Below are positions 1 to 6,702 of a stretch of 6,728 nucleotides of DNA, piece after piece (the first letter of the stretch is position 1; every line of letters starts with the position of its first letter). Position numbers and translations under genes: made by a program. The notes beneath the pieces are model-generated. The model was not told the origin of the DNA, ran no database searches, and saw only the letters and a program-made list of their open reading frames with translations. The stretch lies in assembly GCA_023390955.1 (NCBI GenBank), contig JAEWBW010000334.1:1-6728 (forward strand). Reading direction: 5' to 3'. This stretch comes from Pseudomonadota bacterium. GTDB lineage: Bacteria; Pseudomonadota; Alphaproteobacteria; Rhizobiales; Xanthobacteraceae.

Positions 1-577
1 TCTCGACCTTGTAGGAGACCTTGCGGACCGGCGAGTACAGGCTGTCGACCGGGATCAGGCCGATCGGCGCATCCTCGGGACGGTTGCGCTCGGCGGGCAC
101 GTAACCCTTGCCGGTGGCGACCGTGAATTCCATGCGGATCTCCGCGCCCTCGTCCAGCGTGCAGATCTGCAGGTCCGGATTGAGCACGACGACGTCGCCG
201 ACGGTCTGAATGTCACCGGCGGTGACGACGCCCGGGCCGCTCTTCTTCACGACCATGCGCTTCGGGCCTTCGCCCTGCATCTTGATCGAGATGTCCTTGA
301 TGTTCAGCACGATGTCGGTGACGTCCTCACGGACGCCAGCGATCGAGGAGAACTCGTGCAGCACGCCGTCGATGTGCACCGACTGGACGGCCGCGCCCTG
401 GAGCGAGGACAGCAGGATGCGGCGGAGCGCATTGCCGAGGGTCTGGCCGAAACCGCGCTCGAGCGGCTCGGCAACGATGGTCGCAAAACGGGTCGAGTCG
501 CTGCCAGGGGTCACCTGCAGCTTGTTCGGCCGAATCAGTTCTTGCCAATTTTTCTGGATCGTCACTGTTTCACCCAT
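1..577 (-). CDS. rpoA: DNA-directed RNA polymerase alpha subunit, N-terminal part (cut by window edge)
   Basis: This is the alpha subunit of RNA polymerase, whose N-terminal domain dimerises and scaffolds assembly of beta and beta'. The start is ATG at 577-575, giving MGETVTIQKNWQELIRPNKL, and the frame stays open to the window edge, so 192 complete codons are present. The family is usually about 330-345 residues, so the rest of the N-terminal domain, the linker and the promoter-binding C-terminal domain lie outside. Recognisable blocks are PLERGFGQTLGNALRRILLSS at about residues 38-58, VHIDGVLHEFSSIAGVREDVTDI at about 67-89, and GYVPAERNRPEDAPIG near the edge. It is the third gene of the alpha cluster after rpsM and rpsK, 117 bases past the rpsK stop. 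No strong Shine-Dalgarno sequence precedes the ATG, so translation may be weak or structure-dependent. An upstream ATG at 590 is out of frame and stops after six codons. Confidence 0.97.
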   Translation of the reverse strand, partial: MGETVTIQKNWQELIRPNKLQVTPGSDSTRFATIVAEPLERGFGQTLGNALRRILLSSLQGAAVQSVHIDGVLHEFSSIAGVREDVTDIVLNIKDISIKMQGEGPKRMVVKKSGPGVVTAGDIQTVGDVVVLNPDLQICTLDEGAEIRMEFTVATGKGYVPAERNRPEDAPIGLIPVDSLYSPVRKVSYKVE

Positions 578-662
578 ACAGGCCGGTCATTCTGCCGTCG
601 CAGATTCCAGCGTTGGAGAAAGGCCGCAGGATCGTGGCCCGCGGCTTACAAAGTAAAAGTCA

Positions 663-687
663 TCGCGGACGACGATGGCGTCCGCGA
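663..687 (-). other. Stem-loop in the rpsK-rpoA gap
   Basis: A perfect 9-bp inverted repeat (TCGCGGACG at 663-671, CGTCCGCGA at 679-687) encloses a 7-base loop. In the transcript it starts 7 nt after the rpsK stop codon and is followed by TGACTTTTACTTTG, an interrupted U-rich stretch. It could be a weak intrinsic terminator or attenuator upstream of rpoA, or an mRNA processing or stabilising element. The broken U-tract makes efficient termination doubtful, and rpoA is expected to be co-transcribed. Confidence 0.6.
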
Positions 688-694
688 CCTCGTA

Positions 695-1084
695 TCAAAC
701 GCGCCGACGCTTGCGCGGGCGGCAACCATTGTGCGGGATCGTGGTCACGTCGCGGATCGAGGTGACCGTGAAGCCCGCGGCCTGCAACGCACGGAGCGCC
801 GACTCGCGGCCCGAACCGGGACCGGCGACTTCGACTTCGAGCGTGCGCATGCCGTGCTCTTGCGCCTTCTTGGAAACGTCCTCAGCTGCGACCTGCGCCG
901 CATACGGGGTCGACTTGCGCGACCCTTTGAAACCCATGGTGCCCGCCGACGACCAGGCAATCGTGTTGCCCTGCGCATCGGTGATGGTGATCGTCGTGTT
1001 GTTGAACGACGAGTTCACGTGCGCGACGCCGGATGCGATGTTCTTGCGCTCACGGCGGCGAACGCGGGTGGCTTCCTTGCCCAT
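695..1084 (-). CDS. rpsK: 30S ribosomal protein S11 (uS11)
   Basis: S11 is a 30S platform protein that contacts 16S rRNA near the mRNA exit channel and the decoding side of the head-platform junction. The protein has 129 residues, the usual length for the family. Diagnostic blocks are NSSFNNTTITITDAQGN (about 24-40), WSSAGTMGFKGSRKSTPYAAQ (about 44-64), GPGSGRESALRAL (about 88-100) and the basic C-terminus PHNGCRPRKRRRV. The ATG at 1084 is preceded by a good ribosome-binding site, AGGAAAGG at 1091-1098, 6 nt away. It is the second gene of the alpha cluster, 126 bases after rpsM, and a long stem-loop occupies that gap. The block before the C-terminus reads DVTTIPHNG where E. coli has DVTPIPHNG. 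This looks like lineage variation rather than a defect. Confidence 0.98.
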   Translation of the reverse strand: MGKEATRVRRRERKNIASGVAHVNSSFNNTTITITDAQGNTIAWSSAGTMGFKGSRKSTPYAAQVAAEDVSKKAQEHGMRTLEVEVAGPGSGRESALRALQAAGFTVTSIRDVTTIPHNGCRPRKRRRV

Positions 1085-1090
1085 TGATGA

Positions 1091-1098
1091 CCTTTCCT
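1091..1098 (-). promoter_or_regulatory. Ribosome binding site of rpsK
   Basis: On the minus strand AGGAAAGG ends 6 nt before the rpsK ATG. It is a clear Shine-Dalgarno element and fixes the start at 1084. Confidence 0.75.
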
Positions 1099-1152
1099 GA
1101 CGATCTCAAACGCCGCCGTAATGCCAGCGGCTACACCTGTGAAAATGCGAGT

Positions 1153-1198
1153 GGCGAAGGACGAGCAGCGAATGAAATCTCGCCGCTCCCGCTTCGCC
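1153..1198 (-). other. Long two-step stem-loop in the rpsM-rpsK gap
   Basis: In the transcript the arms are GGCGAAG (outer, 7 bp with CTTCGCC), a 3x3 internal loop, then GAGCGGCGA pairing with TCGCTGCTC (9 bp, one G-U), closed by an 8-nt loop. The whole is 46 nt and begins 12 nt after the rpsM stop. There is no U-tract after it, so it is not a standard intrinsic terminator. Plausible roles are an RNase cleavage or stability element, or a binding site for a ribosomal protein that sets the S13 to S11 ratio. The structure is read directly from sequence; the function is inference. Confidence 0.6.
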
Positions 1199-1210
1199 AA
1201 TCGCGTCGAA

Positions 1211-1579
1211 TTACTTCTTCTTGCCGGCGATGGCCTTAGCCGGACCCTTGCGCGTACGCGCATTGGTGTGGGTACGCTGACCGCGCACCGGCAGACCGCG
1301 GCGATGGCGCAGGCCGCGATAGCAGCCGAGGTCCATCAGACGCTTGATGTTGATGCCGACTTCGCGGCGCAGGTCGCCCTCGACCATGTAGTCGCGGTCG
1401 ATGACTTCGCGGATCTGGAGCACCTCGGCGTCGCTGAGCTGATTGACGCGACGATCCGCGGGGATCTTCACCTTTTCCATGATCTCGCTGGCAAACTTCT
1501 GGCCAATGCCATGGATGTACTGCAGCGCGATCAGCACGCGCTTGTTGGTGGGGATGTTTACGCCGGCAATACGGGCCAA
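1211..1579 (-). CDS. rpsM: 30S ribosomal protein S13 (uS13), TTG start
   Basis: S13 sits in the head of the 30S subunit, contacts P-site tRNA through its C-terminal tail and forms a bridge to the 50S subunit. The protein has 122 residues, close to the 118 of E. coli. Visible signatures are ARIAGVNIPTNKRVLIALQYIHGIG at the N-terminus, with the helix-hairpin-helix region following, and GLRHRRGLPVRGQRTHTNARTRKG (about 89-112), ending in a basic KKK tail. The start codon is TTG (1579-1577). It is supported by the universally conserved ARIAGVN beginning and by AGGAG at 1588-1592, 8 nt upstream. No in-frame ATG or GTG gives a better N-terminus. It is the first gene of the alpha cluster, preceded by a promoter and a structured leader, which suggests translational feedback control as known for alpha operons. 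rpsD, the S4 regulator gene in E. coli, is not in this cluster. Confidence 0.97.
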   Translation of the reverse strand: MARIAGVNIPTNKRVLIALQYIHGIGQKFASEIMEKVKIPADRRVNQLSDAEVLQIREVIDRDYMVEGDLRREVGINIKRLMDLGCYRGLRHRRGLPVRGQRTHTNARTRKGPAKAIAGKKK

Positions 1580-1587
1580 GGCCTTCT

Positions 1588-1592
1588 CTCCT
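1588..1592 (-). promoter_or_regulatory. Ribosome binding site deciding the rpsM TTG start
   Basis: AGGAG within AGGAGAGAAGG on the minus strand lies 8 nt before the TTG at 1579. A strong Shine-Dalgarno element at ideal spacing supports TTG as the true start of S13. Confidence 0.75.
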
Positions 1593-1598
1593 GTTGCC

Positions 1599-1692
1599 GA
1601 TCCTCTCGCAGGATCAGGCGCTTAAGTGCTTTGTTGTCTCGGGCAGGTGTCCACAAACGCGAACACGACGCCCTCCCCTGGTCTTCCTGGGG
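1599..1692 (-). promoter_or_regulatory. Structured 5' leader of the alpha cluster (three stem-loops)
   Basis: Three stem-loops lie in series in the leader before rpsM. In transcript order they are: 1692-1675, CCCC-A-GG paired with CC-A-GGGG around AAGA, with one A-A mismatch; 1666-1647, GTGTTC paired with GGACAC, one G-U pair and an 8-nt loop; and 1615-1599, GATCCT paired with AGGATC around a 5-nt loop, ending 7 nt before the Shine-Dalgarno. None is followed by a U-tract. In E. coli the corresponding leader is the S4 translational operator. A comparable regulatory role here is inference, since I see no sequence match to that operator. Confidence 0.45.
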
Positions 1693-1732
1693 CCCGGCAT
1701 CGTCTGAAACTATCCGACTTGGATGCGGGGCT

Positions 1733-1761
1733 TATTAAGGGATTCCAGGGGGTTTCGTCAA
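1733..1761 (-). promoter_or_regulatory. Predicted sigma-70 type promoter of rpsM-rpsK-rpoA
   Basis: On the minus strand the -35 element TTGACG (1756-1761, 5 of 6 matches to TTGACA) is separated by 17 bases from a -10 element TTAATA (1733-1738). The shifted hexamer TAATAA at 18-base spacing is an alternative. The predicted start is near 1726, giving a leader of about 147 nt before the rpsM TTG. The -35 begins 6 bases after the adk stop. It is an AT-rich island in otherwise GC-rich sequence, and the following gene set is one that normally needs strong expression. Confidence 0.65.
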
Positions 1762-1767
1762 CCGGGG

Positions 1768-2652
1768 CTAGCGCTTGGCTCGCTTTTTCGTGACCTTTTT
1801 TGGTCCCTTCTTGGCACCCTTTTTGACGGCCTTCTTGGCCGTCTTTTTGGCTGCCTTTTTCCCGGCTTTCTTGGTGGACGCCTTGGCAGCCTTCTTGGCA
1901 GCCTTCTTCACGGCCTTCTTGCCCGCCTTTTTGGAGGCTTTTGCGGCCTTCTTGGCGGATTTGGCAGCCTTTTTGCCCGTTTTGGCCGCCTTTGAGGCCT
2001 TTTTGGCCGTCTTCTTGGCAGGTCCCGCCTTGGCGGCACTCTTGGCATGCCCCTTGGGCTCGACCGCGCCGAGCGCCAGGAGAATGCGGTGGATGCCCCG
2101 GGTGACCTCGTCGATGGCCATCATGCCGTCGACGGTCGAGAGCTTGCGACGCTCGGAATAGTAGTGGATCAGCGGTTCCGTCTGGCTGCGGTAGCTGGCG
2201 AGTCGCTTGGTCAGGACCTCCGGCGTGTCGTCAACCCGGACCTCCTCACCGCGCTCGCGCATCTGGGCGACTCGGGTCTCGACGCGGCTCAGCAGCGCGC
2301 TCTCGTTGACGCGGAGCTCAACGACGGCATCGAGCTTGAGGTGCTTGTGGCGCAGCAGCTCATCCAGCGCCTCGGCCTGCGGCACCGTGCGCGGGAAACC
2401 GTCGAGGATGAAACCGTTCTTGGCATCTGCCTGGTCGATGCGGTCGGAGATGATTCCAACCACAACCTCGTCGGGCACGAGCCCGCCGCTGGCCATGATC
2501 TCCTTGGCCTTCAGGCCGACCGGCGTGCCGGCGGCCACAGCCGCGCGCAGCATCTCGCCGGTGGAAAGCTGGACGATGCCGTAGCGCTGGACCAGCAGCT
2601 GGGCCTGGGTCCCCTTGCCCGACCCCGGCGGTCCCAGAAGGATAATTCTCAT
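1768..2652 (-). CDS. adk: Adenylate kinase with Lys/Ala-rich C-terminal tail
   Basis: Adenylate kinase interconverts ATP plus AMP with two ADP in the cytoplasm. The start chosen is ATG at 2652, giving MRIILLGPPGSGKGT with the P-loop at residues 7-15; an upstream ATG at 2721 would add 23 unrelated residues inside the preceding gene. Further motifs are the AMP-site block LSTGEMLR (29-36), FILDGFPRT (81-89), and the short LID form SRVETRVAQMRERGEEVRVDDTPEVLTKRL (122-151) without the Cys-type zinc insert. The catalytic core ends near residue 195. Residues 200-294 then form a tail with 41 Lys in 95 positions, mostly KKA(A/V/G/T) repeats, with no acidic or aromatic residue, resembling histone H1-like bacterial proteins. 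Usual family length is about 190-220, against 294 here. The ATG overlaps the secY2 stop as ATGA, implying translational coupling. The kinase call is firm; the role of the tail is unknown (nucleic acid, ribosome or polyphosphate binding are guesses). Confidence 0.95.
   Translation of the reverse strand: MRIILLGPPGSGKGTQAQLLVQRYGIVQLSTGEMLRAAVAAGTPVGLKAKEIMASGGLVPDEVVVGIISDRIDQADAKNGFILDGFPRTVPQAEALDELLRHKHLKLDAVVELRVNESALLSRVETRVAQMRERGEEVRVDDTPEVLTKRLASYRSQTEPLIHYYSERRKLSTVDGMMAIDEVTRGIHRILLALGAVEPKGHAKSAAKAGPAKKTAKKASKAAKTGKKAAKSAKKAAKASKKAGKKAVKKAAKKAAKASTKKAGKKAAKKTAKKAVKKGAKKGPKKVTKKRAKR
1771..2055 (-). repeat. Degenerate repeat region encoding the Lys/Ala tail of Adk
   Basis: About 24 irregular units of 9-18 bases, mostly GCC-AAG-AAG or GCC-AAA-AAG type on the coding strand, encode the AKK-like tail. 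Units are similar but not identical, and they alternate AAA and AAG for Lys. Such low-complexity sequence can expand or shrink by replication slippage, so the tail length may vary between strains. The region has no internal in-frame ATG, so it is an extension of adk rather than a separate histone-like gene. Confidence 0.8.
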
Positions 2653-3853
2653 TGGCGTTCGCCCCCCGGATTGGTGAGCGAGTGGTCGCGCACCTGTTTT
2701 CGAAGATCTAGAATAGTGCAAACCACAATCAGCGCTGCACCACCACCCAAATTATAAGGGAGCATGTTGCCGGAGGCCACGAAGGCCTCAGGAATCAACT
2801 GCACCACCACCGTGAGGTAGACGGCGCCGACGACCGTCGTCAACGACACAACACGATCGAGATGGTCTGCGGTCGCCTCGCCCGGTGCGATGCCGGAAAT
2901 GGCGCCGCCGTGGCGGCGAAGCGATTCGGCGGCATGCTCGGGATCGACCACGTAGGACGTGTAGACGAAGACCAGCACGAACATCGCGATTCCGACGAGG
3001 ATGACGTGCACCGGCTGGCCCACCTGCAGATGCTGATATGCCGCAGCGACCAGCGGATGATCGGCGCCCAGCGCGAAGCCCGCGAATGCGAGCGGCAGGA
3101 ACAGGATCCACGGCGCAACAGTCGCCGGCATCAGATAGCCCGCATTGTTGATCTTGATCGGGAGCAGCGCTGAACGCGCCGGCAACAGGCGCTCGCCGAT
3201 CCTGCGCTCGGCAAAGGCGACAGGAATATTCCGCCGCGCGCTCTCGACCATTACGATCATGGCGACGAGCACGATCCAGATCAGGGCATGAGCGAGCACG
3301 AGACCTGCCGAGACCACGCCACTCTGCAGGATGCTGACGACGCTTTCGACGTCGCTCGGAAGCTGGATCAGAAACTCGACGCTCAGCACCAGCGCAAGGC
3401 CGTTGCCGATGCCGTGGCGGGTGATCTGCTCGCTGAGCCAGACCAGGACGAACACGCCGCCGACGAGCGAGGCCGCAGCCGCCAGCACAGGAAACTCATT
3501 CGGCTCGGGGACGAGCGCCGGGATCGCGGGGAACGCAGAGGCGAAACCGTAGGCCTGGAAGGCTGCGAACAGCAGCGTCAGGACCAGCGTGAAGCGGGCG
3601 ACACGGCGCCTGCCCCGTTCACCAGACCGCTCGAGCGCACCGAAACGGCGCCAGACCACGGCGGTGAGCTGAATGACGATCGCAGCGCTGAGATAGGGAA
3701 TGAGGCCGAGCGCGAAGATCGAGACGCGGCGCATGACGGGCGCCTCGAACGAGGCAGTCGCCACACCCAGTCCCGGAAGCGGAATCTGGGTGCCGAGCCT
3801 GAAAAGGAGCAGCGCGCCAATCGTGAAAGCGATCCGGCGCGCGAGCTCCCTTG

Positions 3854-3857
<4 letters not shown>
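2649..3857 (-). CDS. Divergent second SecY-family protein (no typical plug, GIRPGE loop altered)
   Basis: This is a 402-residue paralogue of the SecY translocon channel, inserted between secY and adk. It matches SecY along nearly its full length: LARRIAFTIGALLLFRLGTQIPLPG (5-29), SIFALGLIPYLSAAIVIQL (46-64), HGIGNGLAL (148-156), LLPIKINNAG (231-240) and LGGGAALIVV (370-379). Ten hydrophobic segments are visible, near 8-27, 45-66, 86-108, 123-142, 150-166, 181-204, 238-262, 281-304, 337-358 and 366-383. By eye about one third of positions match the neighbouring SecY. Key losses are: the first 18 or so residues; about 16 residues between IPLPG and SIFAL, where SecY holds the plug helix; the loop Arg of GIRPGE, here GIAPGE with Ala324; and the basic C-terminal tail. 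The start ATG overlaps the secY stop (ATGA) with GAGGGG 9 nt upstream. The frame is intact, so it is probably functional. A specialised or regulatory channel subunit is inference; no extra secE, secG or secA is present here. Confidence 0.88.
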
Positions 3858-5185
<1,328 letters not shown>

Positions 5186-5295
5186 AGTGGACCTTCTCCC
5201 GCCGCCTTTTTCCCCGTCACGCCCGCGGCCGGGCTAGTGGGCGGACATTATCTGGTTGCGCGGCTTCGATAAGTCCATTGTCCCATATGCGTAAA

Positions 5296-5314
5296 GGCCC
5301 GCGCTACGCGGGCC
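5296..5314 (-). terminator. Terminator-like hairpin between rplO and secY
   Basis: A perfect 8-bp GC-only stem (GGCCCGCG / CGCGGGCC) with a 3-base loop starts 13 nt after the rplO stop. On the transcript strand it is followed by TTTACGC, a very short U-run. That suggests a weak or partial intrinsic terminator, or a processing stem, rather than a full stop. The rest of the 142-base rplO-secY gap holds the secY ribosome-binding site and no gene. Confidence 0.5.
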
Positions 5315-5327
5315 AATGACGCAGATG

Positions 5328-5813
5328 TTACGCCGCCTCGCCTTCTTCCTTGGGAGCGGCGAGGATCTTCACCGTGCCACCGGCCTTCTCGACCGCCGCG
5401 ATCGCGGACTTGGTGGCGCCGTGGACCTCGATGCTGAGCTTGGACTTGAGCTCGCCGCGGCCGAGCAGCCGCACGCCGGCCTTGGAGCGGCGCAGCACGC
5501 CGGCCTTCACCAGCGCCTCGGCGTTCACAACGCTCTTGATGTCGAGCTTCTTGGCATCGACGGCGTCCTGGAGACGGTCGAGATTGATCTCGGCGTACTC
5601 GACGCGGAAGATGTTGTTGAAGCCGCGCTTCGGCAGACGGCGATGCATCGGCATCTGGCCACCTTCGAAACCCTTGATGCGCACACCCGAACGCGCGGTC
5701 TGGCCCTTGCCACCGCGGCCGGACTGCTTGCCCTTGCCCGAACCGATGCCGCGGCCGACGCGCATGCGCTTCTTGCGCGAGCCCGGATTGTCGGCGATAT
5801 CGCTGAGCTTCAT
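5328..5813 (-). CDS. rplO: 50S ribosomal protein L15 (uL15)
   Basis: L15 is a late-assembling 50S protein that threads a long basic extension into 23S rRNA and contacts domains II and V. The protein has 161 residues, longer than the 144 of E. coli. The N-terminal half is typical: MKLSDIADNPGSRKK, then the Gly/Arg/Lys-rich extension VGRGIGSGKGKQSGRGGKGQ (19-38), GFEGGQMPMHRRLPKRGF (48-65), and a globular C-terminal domain with VLRRSKAGVRLLGRGEL. The ATG at 5813 has AAGGAG at 5821-5826, 7 nt upstream, so the start is well supported. It lies in the usual spc order after rpmD and before secY, with hairpins in both flanking gaps. Confidence 0.97.
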   Translation of the reverse strand: MKLSDIADNPGSRKKRMRVGRGIGSGKGKQSGRGGKGQTARSGVRIKGFEGGQMPMHRRLPKRGFNNIFRVEYAEINLDRLQDAVDAKKLDIKSVVNAEALVKAGVLRRSKAGVRLLGRGELKSKLSIEVHGATKSAIAAVEKAGGTVKILAAPKEEGEAA

Positions 5814-5820
5814 CGCCCTG

Positions 5821-5826
5821 CTCCTT
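5821..5826 (-). promoter_or_regulatory. Ribosome binding site of rplO
   Basis: AAGGAG on the minus strand, 7 nt before the L15 ATG, is a near-consensus Shine-Dalgarno element. Confidence 0.75.
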
Positions 5827-5848
5827 GTTTCTTGCGCCTGATCCCTGC

Positions 5849-5871
5849 CGAGAACCGGTAACCGGTCCTCG
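5849..5871 (-). other. Stem-loop in the rpmD-rplO gap
   Basis: In the transcript CGAGGACCGG pairs with CCGGTTCTCG (10 bp, one G-U) around a UUA loop. It begins 17 nt after the rpmD stop. No U-run follows, so termination is unlikely; an mRNA processing or stability role is possible. The 75-base gap otherwise carries only the rplO ribosome-binding site. Confidence 0.55.
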
Positions 5872-5888
5872 CGATCGGCGCGCTTCTC

Positions 5889-6083
5889 TTACTTCCCGTC
5901 GACGATGCGAACGAGATGGTGAACCTTCTCGATCATGCCGCGCACGGCCGGAGTATCCGGCAGCTCGCTGACGCGGCCGATCTTGTTGAGCTTGAGCCCG
6001 ATCAGGGTCGAGCGCTGCGAGTGATGGCGGCGGATCGCGCTGCCGATCTGCTCGACCGTGATGGTCTTTGCGGCCTTGGCCAT
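5889..6083 (-). CDS. rpmD: 50S ribosomal protein L30 (uL30)
   Basis: L30 is a small 50S protein of mixed alpha/beta fold bound to 23S rRNA. It has 64 residues against 59 in E. coli. The family pattern is clear: ITVEQIGSAIRRHHSQRSTL, then LKLNKIGRVSELPDTPAVRGMI (about 30-51) and KVHHLVRIVDG at the end. The ATG at 6083 has GGAG at 6093-6096, 9 nt upstream. It sits between rpsE (25-base gap) and rplO, the standard spc position. Confidence 0.97.
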   Translation of the reverse strand: MAKAAKTITVEQIGSAIRRHHSQRSTLIGLKLNKIGRVSELPDTPAVRGMIEKVHHLVRIVDGK

Positions 6084-6108
6084 TGTGGTCTACTCCGAAA
6101 AGCTTCCG

Positions 6109-6702
6109 TTAGTCGGCAGCCGCCTCGGCATCGCCGCCGACGCGGCGGGACTGCAGAGTGGACACCTTGATGTTGCGGCGTGCCGCGACCGAACGCGGCG
6201 AATCCTGGTGCTTCAGCGCATCGAACGTCGCGCGAACCATGTTGTAGGGGTTCGACGAGCCGATCGACTTCGCCACCACGTCCTGGACGCCGAGCGTCTC
6301 GAACACGGCGCGCATCGGACCACCGGCGATGATGCCGGTACCGGCCGGAGCTGCACGCAGGTAGACGCGGCCAGCGCCATGACGGCCGGCGATGTCGTGA
6401 TGCAGCGTACGGCCCTCGCGCAGCGACACGCGGGTCAGGTTGCGCTTGGCGGATTCGGTGGCCTTGCGGATCGCCTCGGGAACTTCGCGAGCCTTGCCGT
6501 GACCGAAGCCGGCGCGGCCCTTCTGATCGCCGATCACGACCAGCGCTGCGAAACCGAAGCGCTTGCCGCCCTTGACGACCTTGGCGACGCGATTGATGTG
6601 AACGAGCTTGTCGACGAACTCGCTGTCGCGCTCTTCCCTGCGCTCACGTCCGCCGCCGCCGCGTTGATCGCGTCCACCACGTTGTTCGCGTTCAGCTGCC
6701 AT
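6109..6702 (-). CDS. rpsE: 30S ribosomal protein S5 (uS5)
   Basis: S5 lies on the back of the 30S body near the mRNA entrance, where it affects decoding fidelity and spectinomycin response. The protein has 197 residues. It starts with a charged Arg/Gly/Glu-rich extension (1-27), about 20 residues longer than in E. coli. The double-stranded-RNA-binding-like N-terminal domain follows: DKLVHINRVAKVVKGGKRFGF (31-51), with the loop VKGG intact, and GFGHGKAREVPEAIRKA (65-81). The C-terminal domain carries APAGTGIIAGGPMRAVFE (118-135) and KSIGSSNPYNMVRAT (145-159). The ATG at 6702 has AAGGA at 6714-6718, 11 nt upstream. The last three window bases read TAA on the minus strand and could be the stop of rplR, which normally precedes rpsE, but too little is visible to call it. 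The KGG loop suggests no spectinomycin-resistance change there. Confidence 0.98.
   Translation of the reverse strand: MAAEREQRGGRDQRGGGGRERREERDSEFVDKLVHINRVAKVVKGGKRFGFAALVVIGDQKGRAGFGHGKAREVPEAIRKATESAKRNLTRVSLREGRTLHHDIAGRHGAGRVYLRAAPAGTGIIAGGPMRAVFETLGVQDVVAKSIGSSNPYNMVRATFDALKHQDSPRSVAARRNIKVSTLQSRRVGGDAEAAAD

Noticed and set aside
356..1087. Plus-strand frame of 243 residues opposite rpoA and rpsK
   Set aside because: It crosses two confirmed minus-strand genes and the hairpin gap, and its composition is that of reversed ribosomal and RpoA codons.
1789..1802. A AAA AAG heptamer near the end of adk, resembling the dnaX frameshift site
   Set aside because: It is expected by chance in poly-Lys codons, lies about nine codons before the stop, and no stimulating hairpin or upstream Shine-Dalgarno at proper spacing is evident.
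1775..2161. Plus-strand open frame of 128 residues, very rich in Phe, Leu and Ala, looking like a membrane protein
   Set aside because: It is the antisense of the Lys/Ala tail of adk: AAG and GCC repeats read as CTT/TTC and GGC on the other strand. No ribosome-binding site or homology is seen.
1768..2721. Longer Adk start at 2721 adding 23 residues
   Set aside because: The added residues lie within the secY paralogue and do not fit the family. ATG at 2652 gives the standard MRIILLGPPGSGKGT beginning and an ATGA coupling.
5247..5277. Possible secY promoter (GATAAT with TGGACT upstream)
   Set aside because: The spacing is 19 bases and the -35 matches only 4 of 6. It is too weak to list as a feature, although a promoter in this gap cannot be excluded.
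5186..5327. Hidden rpmJ (L36) in the gap next to secY, as in E. coli spc operons
   Set aside because: No short frame with the L36 Cys/His pattern is visible in this gap or in the 188-base adk-rpsM gap.
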